9,476 nucleotides of DNA, from the NCBI GenBank assembly GCA_016209785.1, contig JACQVM010000362.1, forward strand, positions 1 to 9,476, written 5' to 3'. Below, piece after piece: positions 1 through 6,784 of the stretch. The notes under the pieces were generated by a model, which was given only the letters and a program-made list of their open reading frames with translations, had not been told where the DNA came from and ran no database searches. The DNA comes from Candidatus Melainabacteria bacterium (GTDB lineage: Bacteria; Cyanobacteriota; Vampirovibrionia; Obscuribacterales; Obscuribacteraceae). The position numbers and the translations under genes were made by a program. Every line of letters starts with the position of its first letter. Positions within the stretch are counted from its first letter, which is position 1.

Positions 1-165
1 CACAAACTAGATGAATTAAGGAGCGTGCCACTTTCGCCCATATGGTTTAAGCGTACAGAAAAGGAGCATATTCGGTTATCTCTCCATTTGGTACCAGCAT
101 GGCTTGCCGCTGCTTTCTTACATTGGCACCTGCCATGGAGTGTACTCCACAACTTGCCCTTATAG
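1..165 (+). CDS. Possible 3' end of an unidentified gene (partial)
   Basis: Plus-strand frame 1 is open from the window edge to a TAG at 163-165 and would encode 54 C-terminal residues. The other two plus frames close within the first 12 bases. The peptide begins HKLDELRSVPLSPIW and ends in a Trp- and Leu-rich stretch (PAWLAAAFLHWHLPW, then SVLHNLPL). I recognise no family. If real, the gene is convergent with the kinase gene, whose stop lies 45 bases further on. The frame is short enough to be open by chance, and the ending is rich in Trp and His, which does not clearly look like a natural protein. Low confidence; the sequence to the left of the window would settle it. Confidence 0.25.
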   Translation, partial: HKLDELRSVPLSPIWFKRTEKEHIRLSLHLVPAWLAAAFLHWHLPWSVLHNLPL

Positions 166-210
166 TTCCAAACTTGCTAATTCCGAAGGATAAACTTCAA
201 TGGCATTAAC

Positions 211-1242
211 TTACGACATCCAGATTTGAAACCATTGTTTAATCCATTGCCATGCTGCTGCAAGAGAAGCACGCTGTCGCTCGAGGTTGACTTTACCTGT
301 TAATGTAAAGGTACCGGAGCCGGTACCGGTCGAGGTGCCTATAGATGCTGGCAACACATTTTTGAGACTAGCTGGTTTCTCTAGGCAAATTTTTAGCGAC
401 TCAAGCGATTGGCTAGGTTCTGGCTCAGCGGGGATCTCAAAGTCAGGGTAAAGCACTTTGTAGATTTTGTACAGCTCATGACGTACGGCATTGGCTGTTG
501 CTGGTCTATCCTCAGGGCTATGGGCGGTCAACCTGCGACACAAGTCACTTAAAGGCTCTGGAATTCCGGAGGATAATGTGCCAGGCACTGAAGGATTTAA
601 GGGCTTAGGGCGTTTTCCGGTGAGCAAGTGTGACAAAGTTGCTCCGAGCGCATATAGATCGCTTCGTGTCTCTGGCTTGCCAAAATATTGCTCAGGCGGT
701 GAATAGCCGGCAGTAACAACCCGAGTGGCAGCGTCAGCTGGCATAAAGACTCTGGCAATACCAAAATCAACAAAAACAACATCACCGGTAGGTGTCAACA
801 TGAGATTGCTAGGCTTTAAATCACGGTAGATAACCGGTGGACTCCGTTTATGTAGGTACTCAAGAACCTTACAACACTGAATTCCCATGTGTACTGTCAT
901 TTGAGGATCAAACGGACCGCCTGTGTTCAGCATCACCTCCAGGTTTTTGCCGGGCACATAATCCATTACTAGGAAATAGCGACCATCCTCAGTTGCATGG
1001 TCATCAAAAATGTGCACAATGCCAGGATGGCTTAGATTACGTAATATGGCTGCCTCCCGTTGAAAAAGCCTGATAGCTTCAGCTCGCTCGGCTGGGTCAG
1101 AATACTTGTTGTTGAGCTGCTTAACTACGCACCGAGCATTGCCCTTGGTCCGATCCTCTGCAAGATAAACAGTGCCCATGCCCCCTTGACCTAGAGGCTG
1201 ACAGAACCTGTAGCGAAAAAACCAATTAGTTTGATTGTCCAC
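211..1242 (-). CDS. Ser/Thr protein kinase (Hanks type), cytosolic, Trp-rich C-terminal tail
   Basis: Phosphorylates Ser/Thr residues of unknown target proteins. Of 343 residues, about 10-265 form a full kinase domain: glycine-rich loop GQGGMG (18-23), ATP-anchoring K41 in VVKQL, helix-C E63 in QREAA, catalytic loop YRDLKPSN (139-146, with D141, K143 and N146; Y replaces the H of HRD), DFG at 159-161, an activation segment ending SPPEQ (181-185), D195 in SDLYALG and R246 in EDRP. All catalytic residues are present, so it should be active. There is no transmembrane helix and no PASTA, TPR or WD40 sensor domain. A Pro/Glu/Ser linker (about 271-290) and a Ser/Thr/Gly stretch (303-316) lead to a tail with W331, W333, W337 and W342. 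The start is GTG at 1242 with AGAGG upstream. It is divergent from ssb, so its targets cannot be inferred from neighbours. Confidence 0.95.
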   Translation of the reverse strand: MDNQTNWFFRYRFCQPLGQGGMGTVYLAEDRTKGNARCVVKQLNNKYSDPAERAEAIRLFQREAAILRNLSHPGIVHIFDDHATEDGRYFLVMDYVPGKNLEVMLNTGGPFDPQMTVHMGIQCCKVLEYLHKRSPPVIYRDLKPSNLMLTPTGDVVFVDFGIARVFMPADAATRVVTAGYSPPEQYFGKPETRSDLYALGATLSHLLTGKRPKPLNPSVPGTLSSGIPEPLSDLCRRLTAHSPEDRPATANAVRHELYKIYKVLYPDFEIPAEPEPSQSLESLKICLEKPASLKNVLPASIGTSTGTGSGTFTLTGKVNLERQRASLAAAWQWIKQWFQIWMS

Positions 1243-1252
1243 AGAAATAGGA

Positions 1253-1257
1253 CCTCT
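1253..1257 (-). promoter_or_regulatory. Ribosome binding site of the kinase gene
   Basis: The minus strand reads AGAGG here, 10 bases before the GTG at 1242. It supports the GTG start, which gives a normal short N-terminus before the glycine-rich loop. Confidence 0.5.
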
Positions 1258-1290
1258 AATCCAACACTCCTAGAGCTTACTGCGCACATC

Positions 1291-1319
1291 CTTATAATCT
1301 CATACGCGAAGACTGCCAG
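1291..1319 (-). promoter_or_regulatory. Candidate sigma-70 promoter for the kinase gene
   Basis: On the minus strand CTGGCA (1319-1314, 4 of 6 to TTGACA) and TATAAG (1296-1291, 5 of 6 to TATAAT) are separated by 17 bases. Transcription would begin near 1284, leaving a leader of about 40 bases. The -35 is weak, so this is only a candidate. Confidence 0.35.
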
Positions 1320-1333
1320 CGCATGCACAATTG

Positions 1334-1348
1334 CGGCAAATCTTGCCG
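1334..1348. repeat. Short inverted repeat between the divergent kinase and ssb promoters
   Basis: CGGCAA and TTGCCG are perfect 6-bp arms around a 3-base centre (ATC). The site lies 15 bases upstream of the ssb -35 and upstream of the candidate kinase -35, where a regulator of either gene could bind. A 6-bp repeat in a 200-base gap is not rare by chance, and I recognise no known operator in it. Confidence 0.3.
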
Positions 1349-1363
1349 TTCCGAGATTTAGGG

Positions 1364-1393
1364 TTGACATACGTTTGTATGGCGTGCTAAAGT
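1364..1393 (+). promoter_or_regulatory. Promoter of ssb (extended -10 type)
   Basis: A perfect -35 TTGACA (1364-1369) is followed after 18 bases by TAAAGT (1388-1393, 4 of 6), preceded by TG at 1385-1386 to give an extended -10, TGcTAAAGT. Transcription would start near 1400, leaving a leader of about 55 bases. A small inverted repeat, CATAC-gttt-GTATG (1368-1381), overlaps the -35 end and spacer and could be an operator, though arms this short also arise by chance. Confidence 0.6.
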
Positions 1394-1440
1394 AATTGCA
1401 TTCTCCCCACAAAGACAATCAGTATCCTTTCTACAATGCC

Positions 1441-1447
1441 AAGGAGG
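1441..1447 (+). promoter_or_regulatory. Strong Shine-Dalgarno of ssb
   Basis: AAGGAGG lies 7 bases before the ATG at 1455. It is fully complementary to the usual 16S rRNA 3' end, so it fixes the start and predicts high translation. Confidence 0.85.
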
Positions 1448-1454
1448 TACAGCT

Positions 1455-1970
1455 ATGAGTCTTGTCACGATTTCACTTGTGGGGAACCTTGTAAAACCGC
1501 CCGAAGAAATGCATTTTGCTAGCGGTAGGGTTAAGACCACCATGGTGGTGGCCATTAACAACCCGGTACGTTCTAAACAAAATGGTGATTCCACTGACTT
1601 TTATCGTATAGAAACCTGGGGAAAGCTAGCCGAGCTTGCTGGCAAGTACCTTAATAAGGGCAATCAAGTAGGCGTTTCCGGGCGCTTGATTTTAGATCAT
1701 TGGACCGACAAACAAGGCCAAAACCGTATTACCCCAATTGTTCAGGCAACGCAGATGGCATTGCCACCCAGATTTAAGGCTGTACTAGAAGATGATCAGT
1801 CTGCAGAGCCAGCAGTTGAGGCTAACCCTGTAGGTGGGGAAATGGTTTTTAGTAACGAGGATGTTGAGGACATTGTTCCTCTGACCAAAGAAACCACCTA
1901 TGGGGATCCTATAAACGCTGAACCGGATGCCAATACGTACACGAATGCTCAGAAGGTCCGGATTGCCTAA
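1455..1970 (+). CDS. ssb: Single-stranded DNA-binding protein
   Basis: Coats single-stranded DNA during replication, recombination and repair, normally as a tetramer. The 171-residue product has one OB fold at about 1-105, opening MSLVTISLVGNL, with the family core FYRIETWGKLAE (49-60; W55 and Y50 at ssDNA-stacking positions) and VGVSGRLILDHWTD (72-85, W83). Residues 106-171 are an acidic, flexible tail. Bacterial SSBs normally end in a DDIPF-like tip that recruits partner enzymes; here the protein ends AQKVRIA, and the nearest match is internal, EDIVPL at 138-143. Length is normal. The gene stands alone, not between rpsF and rpsR as in many bacteria, with its own promoter and a strong Shine-Dalgarno. 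It is convergent with a tRNA gene. Family assignment is secure; partner recruitment by the odd tail is unknown. Confidence 0.95.
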   Translation: MSLVTISLVGNLVKPPEEMHFASGRVKTTMVVAINNPVRSKQNGDSTDFYRIETWGKLAELAGKYLNKGNQVGVSGRLILDHWTDKQGQNRITPIVQATQMALPPRFKAVLEDDQSAEPAVEANPVGGEMVFSNEDVEDIVPLTKETTYGDPINAEPDANTYTNAQKVRIA

Positions 1971-2040
1971 AGAGTCATTAGAAAGCAGGTATTTTAGTTT
2001 CCTTCAAGCACCACACAAGCTAGCGTGCCTACGAGAAGGT

Positions 2041-2075
2041 AGAAGGGAAAGGTTTGGAGATAGCCTTTCCCTTCT
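2041..2075. terminator. Perfect 12-bp stem-loop between ssb and the convergent tRNA gene
   Basis: AGAAGGGAAAGG (2041-2052) and its exact reverse complement CCTTTCCCTTCT (2064-2075) surround an 11-base loop. Arms this long do not occur by chance in so small a gap. The hairpin lies 70 bases after the ssb stop and 8 bases past the 3' end of the tRNA, so it can form in both transcripts. Neither side has a clear U tract, so it is either an imperfect bidirectional terminator or a stem that protects 3' ends. Confidence 0.6.
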
Positions 2076-2083
2076 GTACTGTT

Positions 2084-2157
2084 CACCCTCGGAGGGATTC
2101 GAACCCCCGACACCCGCCTTAGGACGGCGGTGTTCTATCCAGCTGAACTACGAGGGC
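2084..2157 (-). tRNA. tRNA-Arg, anticodon CCT (reads AGG)
   Basis: The 74-base minus-strand sequence folds into a full cloverleaf. The acceptor GCCCTCG pairs with CGAGGGT (G1-U72 wobble). The D arm is GTTC/GAAC. The anticodon stem CCGCC/GGCGG holds the loop GTCCTAA, so positions 34-36 are CCT. The variable loop is five bases (GTGTC), and the T arm GGGGG/CCCTC encloses TTCGAAT. The discriminator is G73. No CCA is encoded (the genomic sequence continues AAC), so the end must be added by CCA-adding enzyme. Confidence 0.95.
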
Positions 2158-2182
2158 TTCACCTGCAAATTCTACCTAAGTT

Positions 2183-2191
2183 AGTCTAGCA
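2183..2191 (-). promoter_or_regulatory. Candidate extended -10 of the tRNA-Arg promoter
   Basis: The minus strand reads TGCTAGACT, an extended -10 (TAGACT, 4 of 6) about 26 bases before the tRNA. No good -35 is present at the matching distance. An alternative is TAGAAT (2174-2169, 5 of 6) with TTGAGG (2199-2194), but that spacer is 19 bases and transcription would start almost at the tRNA 5' end. Confidence 0.3.
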
Positions 2192-2285
2192 TTCCTCAAG
2201 GATTTCATAAATGATTAGATCTGCCATAGCTTGTGTTGGTGACGTGTCCTGGCAAATCTGTCCAGGCAGCACTATATACGGTGCC

Positions 2286-4820
2286 TTATTTGTTGGTAAG
2301 GGCAGTGAGCAAAAGAAACAAAATGACAGCACAGGCCCAAAAGGCAAGAGTTAAACCTGCGGTGAGAGTTTGGGGATTGTAGTCAAATTCTATAAGATGA
2401 GACCCTGGACTAACAAAGACTGCACGAAGGACTGCATTGGCTCGGTATATTGGGACCTCAACATTGTCAATCTTCGCAATCCATCCAGGATAAAAGTGAT
2501 CTGCGAGCACAAGATAAGAAGCAACCTTGGCTCTCACAGAAAGTGCAATGTGTTCAGGACCATCTTGCAAAAACTCAACAAAGCTATTTTCGGTTGTTGA
2601 TATATTGGCAGACAAAATCTTCTGAGTATCGTTATGATGAGTGTCTTGTAGCTCAAGTATGGTCTTCTTGTGCGGGTTAAAGGAAGTAGCATGAGCGTTA
2701 ACAATTTGCTTGATTGCAGTCTGGTGTGAGATTTCCCACTGCCACGACTTGGCCAAGTATGCCCGAGGAAGTGTCTCCTTAACTTTGTATATGCGCACAT
2801 TCATGCTTGGGCTCTCTTCCTGGAGCTCAAAGTATTGCTCATCCAGTAGGGGCACATGTTTTACCGGGGAGCTACGTTTGTAAATTTGAGTAAAAACATA
2901 AGCAGTTGCTGTCATTTGGCAAAACCGTGCTAGTGGAATATCACTATGATCTTGTGCAGATGGTGTTGAACTTGGTCTAAGAAAGCCACAAATACTAGCT
3001 TTCTTTAGCACACCGACAAAAATCTCTCTGTAATCATTTGTTTCGGCTGCTTCATAACCAAAGGATGAAGCAAGTCCAGCATGTATGTTTATGCACGGCA
3101 ACAGTAGCTCACGCCCATATTGATAAAAACGCACAGTCCTGGATGTTGCTGTATCTGCACCATAGTCAGCCGGACAGGTCAAGGGATCAAAGTACAAAGG
3201 TAAAATACGTGACTTGAAAGCCCGTGTTGCTGGTTTGGGTTCTGGCAGGCGTTCGAGGGCTGTCCTTAAGTACTGGCGATGCTGAAAAAACTCTGGTGGT
3301 GCGCTATGTCTGGAAAACATAAAGGCACATGCCCAAAGAGTAGCGGCCAGCCCAGCCATTACAAGTACGGCAAATGTCTTAGTGCTGATTTTCTCATGTC
3401 TTACAAGCTGAGCTGCAACACATAAACCTAGTCCTATGATAGAGGCACGCAGCCCAGCGTAACCAATGAGCGCCTGGGCAGCAAGCAATGAGTTAGTCTC
3501 TGTATGTGGTGGCACAACACTACTGAAAAGCTGCAACCCAAGTTGCGAGGTTGCCACAAGTAGTATGCTCCCACAAAGACCAGCAATCCACAGCAGCCAA
3601 GTTAGTCGAAGCACCTTAAGGCTTAATCCCGGACAAAGAGATACAAAGACCCCGCGCGCCGCAAGCAACGCCAGGCAGCACACAACAACTACGACTAACT
3701 TAACTGGATAGCGAAAGACTGCCAAAGTAGGGAAAGCCTGGAGAAGCGTAGGAAAGACAGGTGTATTGTTTCCAAGTGTTGCCAGCAGACCAGCAAAAAA
3801 AATGGCAAGCACAAACCAGCGTCCCCGCCAACGAGTGTCACATACACCCCATATAGCTAATGTTGTTGCTATAGGACCTACAAAGGCTGAAGACACATAT
3901 GGAATGAAGCCAGGTCGTGTAGCTACAAGGGGCAGAAATTTGGCACCTAAGACTTGCAAGTCTCCCAGTGGTTGAGCCAGCGTGAGAGACAATATGTCGT
4001 ACCAATTGGTGCTCCAGCGAAATATTTCAGCCTCACTTAGTCCGTGAGCCCTAGGCGACAGCAAAGTCCATTCCCATGCTGGCAGCAAGGCAGGCATGGA
4101 TAGCAGGGCAGCCAATATAAAGGCCAAGAACCACCAGAGCACCCTTGTTGCCGAGTGCCTTGCATTTTTCTCTTGTCTATATACAGCTATTGCGTCCCAA
4201 CACAGATAGGTAGACAAAATGGCCAGAGCAGGCAGGCTGATTTCCGGGCGCCCAGAGCTAATAAGTGCAAAAGCACCCAAGGCAGAAGCTACTACCAGCA
4301 TTAAGTTACGGCTGCTGATGCCTGGGACAATTTCTCTAAAAGACCACAGACAAACGGGCAACCAGCTAGCAGTTGCTGGGAGTGCAAAATTAGTCTGCAA
4401 GGAAAACATATATCCATTTAAGGCAAGCACAAGGCCACAAACAGTTGCTGCTGCTGAGCCCCAGGATAACTGCCTCACCAGCAGATAACCCCCAACTCCA
4501 GCAACCAACTGGTGGCATACCATAAAGCAAGCAAGTGCTGGTGAAAATGGTAAGAAGGCAAAGAGCCAGTTTGGAGGATAAAACACACCTGGGGCTAGTA
4601 TGGCAATTTGAGGCATGCCACAGTAAAAGTAAGGGTTCCAGGCAGGCAGCACGTTTTTGCGTAACGCCTCACTAATAAAATGTAAGAGTGGTTCGTAAAA
4701 GTAAGTAAGATCAGATAAATAGAAAGATTGTTGGTTAGACAACCATGGGTAGTAAAACCCTACAAGCAGGCAACTTAGCCCAATTGCAAAGCAAAACAAA
4801 TCTCTTTTAAAGGGAGCCAA
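2286..4820 (-). CDS. YfhO-family polytopic membrane protein (GT-C-like)
   Basis: A large integral membrane protein of about 844 residues, the usual size for YfhO. These proteins resemble GT-C glycosyltransferases that use lipid-linked sugars; B. subtilis YfhO is linked to lipoteichoic acid glycosylation. The substrate here is unknown. Numbered from this start, the first hydrophobic segment (about 9-26) is followed by the family loop with SDLTYFYEP (36-44), WNPYFYCGMP (61-70) and FYPPNWL (80-86). Many hydrophobic helices follow, then a soluble domain, the C-terminal signature HFYPGWIAKIDNVEVPIYRAN and a last helix before the final TNK. The frame is open up to a TTG at 4883, overlapping nuoN by 77 bases. 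I prefer the TTG at 4820: the overlap falls to 14 bases and the protein begins MAPFKRD just before the first helix. A TTG at 4799 is also possible. None has a clear Shine-Dalgarno. Probably cotranscribed with nuoN. Confidence 0.85.
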   Translation of the reverse strand: MAPFKRDLFCFAIGLSCLLVGFYYPWLSNQQSFYLSDLTYFYEPLLHFISEALRKNVLPAWNPYFYCGMPQIAILAPGVFYPPNWLFAFLPFSPALACFMVCHQLVAGVGGYLLVRQLSWGSAAATVCGLVLALNGYMFSLQTNFALPATASWLPVCLWSFREIVPGISSRNLMLVVASALGAFALISSGRPEISLPALAILSTYLCWDAIAVYRQEKNARHSATRVLWWFLAFILAALLSMPALLPAWEWTLLSPRAHGLSEAEIFRWSTNWYDILSLTLAQPLGDLQVLGAKFLPLVATRPGFIPYVSSAFVGPIATTLAIWGVCDTRWRGRWFVLAIFFAGLLATLGNNTPVFPTLLQAFPTLAVFRYPVKLVVVVVCCLALLAARGVFVSLCPGLSLKVLRLTWLLWIAGLCGSILLVATSQLGLQLFSSVVPPHTETNSLLAAQALIGYAGLRASIIGLGLCVAAQLVRHEKISTKTFAVLVMAGLAATLWACAFMFSRHSAPPEFFQHRQYLRTALERLPEPKPATRAFKSRILPLYFDPLTCPADYGADTATSRTVRFYQYGRELLLPCINIHAGLASSFGYEAAETNDYREIFVGVLKKASICGFLRPSSTPSAQDHSDIPLARFCQMTATAYVFTQIYKRSSPVKHVPLLDEQYFELQEESPSMNVRIYKVKETLPRAYLAKSWQWEISHQTAIKQIVNAHATSFNPHKKTILELQDTHHNDTQKILSANISTTENSFVEFLQDGPEHIALSVRAKVASYLVLADHFYPGWIAKIDNVEVPIYRANAVLRAVFVSPGSHLIEFDYNPQTLTAGLTLAFWACAVILFLLLTALTNK

Positions 4821-6513
4821 GTGTAGGCAAGCGAGTAAGTGGGCTAACAGCGTCCTGGGAGACTGCCATAAATTGGTCAACAAACACTGAGCTTAAAAGA
4901 ATACCTAGTACACAAAGCAACACGGCACACACGGGCCAAACCTGTCCATAGGGCAAAAACTTCCGCTCAGCTGTTAGAAGCTTAACCGTCTCTGATGGCT
5001 CTTGGACAATCATCTTAATTACCACACGGCTGTAGTAATAAACGGCAGGTACTGAAGTTACTAAGGCAACTCCGACTAAAAGCCAGCCAGTCATGATGGT
5101 GAATGTTCCGGTCACAAAAGTAAGTCCCCATAAAGTTGCGGCCAGCACAACCAACCAGATGAGCTGTAAGCCAAACAACTGACGTACTACCCATTTAGGC
5201 ATCCAACCTGACATAGCAAGCAATGCTAAAGCTAAAACCAGTGCCAGACCGATGCCTGCTACCAGTCCGGTTGGTATATAGACAGGTGCAGTAATGTGCA
5301 CACCTGACCAAAACACAAACAGTTTGGCAAAGAAGCCAGCCGGTGGGATGGGTAATCCTGCCAAGTTAAGCAAACAAACTGAAAGTCCAATAGCTAACCA
5401 AGGGCGCTTGCGTAAAAGCCCGGCATAATCATTTATGTTGTCGCTGCCAGTCTCATTGCTAAATAATATTGCACAGGCAAAAGCTCCTAAATTCATCAGG
5501 CCGTAAACGATGATGTAAAACATCATGGCCGACAGTCCATCCTTGTTGTTGGCTACAAGTCCAATCAATATATAACCTATATGTGCTATGGAAGAGTAGG
5601 CCAGCATTCGTTTAAAAGATGTCTGAGCCAGGGCAATGAGGTTGCCCATAACCATGGAGGCAACTGCCAGCACACCCATGATAACGCTCCAGTCCATTAC
5701 ACCAGCAGGAAATACTAGTGTCAGCAGACGCAGTGCCACAACTAAACCACCAGCTTTAGAGCCAATAGACAGGAATGCAGTGACAGGGGTGGGAGCTCCC
5801 TCATAGACATCCGGTGTCCACATATGAAACGGTACTGTGGACAATTTAAAGCCAATGGCGCTTAAAAGCAGCACCATAAGGAAAATCACTACTAAGGAAG
5901 GGGATTGCATGAGCGGTGTAAGCTTGGCATGTATGTCGTAATAGTTGGTAGAAACTGCCAGACCATAGACAAATGAAAGCCCATACAGGAATGTTGCTGT
6001 GGTAGCAGCAGTGGAAAGGAGATACTTAAGGGCTGCCTCGTTGCTTTTTGCATCTCTTTTAGCAAAGCCTGACAAAATTACACAGCACAAGCTTAAGGTT
6101 TCCAGTCCAACAAACAAAAGCACAAGGTCAGTTGTGCCAGCTAGAATCATTACAGCCAGAACTGCTGTAAGCAGAATGGTGTAAAACTCACCCTGATTTT
6201 TACCGAGGTGGTGCTCGTAACCCATGGTCATGAGCACTACTATGAAGCCAACAATGCATACCAGGACCCCAAAAGACACAGTCAGTCGATCAACTGTATA
6301 CAGTCCTCCTAAGAGTCTTACTTCGGCCAGTGGGAACTGTTCCCATAGGCTTAGAGCAGCTAGCGATAGACCAGCAAGACTCCAAACGGGACTCCATTCA
6401 CGAGCCTTAGGGAAAAAAAGGTTCCAGAGACACACAATTAGAATTGCCCCGACTAGCCACAGCTCTGGAGTTAAATGCTGTAAAGCGTCCAAATAGTCCT
6501 GAATGCTATTCAT
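4807..6513 (-). CDS. nuoN: NADH-quinone oxidoreductase subunit N (NuoN/NdhB)
   Basis: An antiporter-like, proton-pumping membrane subunit of respiratory complex I. Key charged residues are present: E138 in GLETLSL, K163 in SNEAALKYLL, K223 in GFKLSTVPFHMWTPDVYEG, K252 in GSKAGG and K397 in AGFFAKLF. They correspond to the proton-path residues E133, K158, K217, K247 and K395 of E. coli NuoN. The text is closest to cyanobacterial NdhB (KRMLAYSSI at 301-309; MNLGAFACAIL at 340-350). At 568 residues it is longer than typical NuoN (about 480-500) or NdhB (about 520), largely because of an insertion at about 404-475 with two extra hydrophobic segments. It starts at ATG 6513 with a weak, close AGGT (6521-6518). 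No other nuo gene is adjacent: carA lies divergently upstream and the YfhO-family gene overlaps its end. Confidence 0.95.
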   Translation of the reverse strand: MNSIQDYLDALQHLTPELWLVGAILIVCLWNLFFPKAREWSPVWSLAGLSLAALSLWEQFPLAEVRLLGGLYTVDRLTVSFGVLVCIVGFIVVLMTMGYEHHLGKNQGEFYTILLTAVLAVMILAGTTDLVLLFVGLETLSLCCVILSGFAKRDAKSNEAALKYLLSTAATTATFLYGLSFVYGLAVSTNYYDIHAKLTPLMQSPSLVVIFLMVLLLSAIGFKLSTVPFHMWTPDVYEGAPTPVTAFLSIGSKAGGLVVALRLLTLVFPAGVMDWSVIMGVLAVASMVMGNLIALAQTSFKRMLAYSSIAHIGYILIGLVANNKDGLSAMMFYIIVYGLMNLGAFACAILFSNETGSDNINDYAGLLRKRPWLAIGLSVCLLNLAGLPIPPAGFFAKLFVFWSGVHITAPVYIPTGLVAGIGLALVLALALLAMSGWMPKWVVRQLFGLQLIWLVVLAATLWGLTFVTGTFTIMTGWLLVGVALVTSVPAVYYYSRVVIKMIVQEPSETVKLLTAERKFLPYGQVWPVCAVLLCVLGILLSSVFVDQFMAVSQDAVSPLTRLPTLGSL

Positions 6514-6683
6514 AGATACCTACTTTTCTAAAGGCCAGTGGAAGCTTAATTGGTACAACTGCCAACTAACGGGCCAAACAAATTCTACCGGGGGAAGAGT
6601 CCCAGTCATTTAAATGTATCCAATGCTTACACCTATCTATACATGCAGACCTGATAAATGTGCAGACACTTGTCTTGGTTTAA

Positions 6684-6711
6684 TTGACAAGGAGACTTTA
6701 CCTCGTCAAAT
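6684..6711 (+). promoter_or_regulatory. Candidate carA promoter overlapped by an inverted repeat
   Basis: TTGACA (6684-6689) is a perfect -35, followed after 16 bases by TCAAAT (6706-6711, 4 of 6). The same bases form an imperfect inverted repeat: TTGACAAGG (6684-6692) and CCTCGTCAA (6701-6709) pair at 8 of 9 positions around an 8-base centre. A repressor bound here would cover both promoter elements, and the site also lies upstream of the divergent nuoN gene. The rest of the 271-base gap between nuoN and carA holds no gene I can support. Confidence 0.35.
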
Positions 6712-6784
6712 CCTTGCTCCTTATGCATTATTTCTACAGAACAAGGTAAGATGGTGATTAGGAGTCGACCAAGTTCTTTTTACG

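Noticed and set aside
136..149. Inverted repeat TGGAGT-gt-ACTCCA downstream of the kinase gene as a terminator
   Set aside because: As a hairpin it leaves only five base pairs and a four-base loop, with no T run on either strand.
1927..2184. Plus-strand open frame of 85 codons running through the end of ssb and the tRNA gene
   Set aside because: It crosses a perfect hairpin and a complete antisense tRNA gene, has no ribosome binding site and encodes nothing recognisable; it is a shadow.
2248..2266. CCTGG...CCAGG hairpin just past the YfhO-family stop as a terminator
   Set aside because: The 5-bp stem with a 9-base loop has no U tract on the minus strand; repeats of this size are expected by chance.
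3466..4488. Several plus-strand open frames of 69-89 codons inside the YfhO-family gene
   Set aside because: They lie antisense to a clearly coding frame, are rich in Pro, Arg and Thr as expected of complements of hydrophobic codons, and lack start signals.
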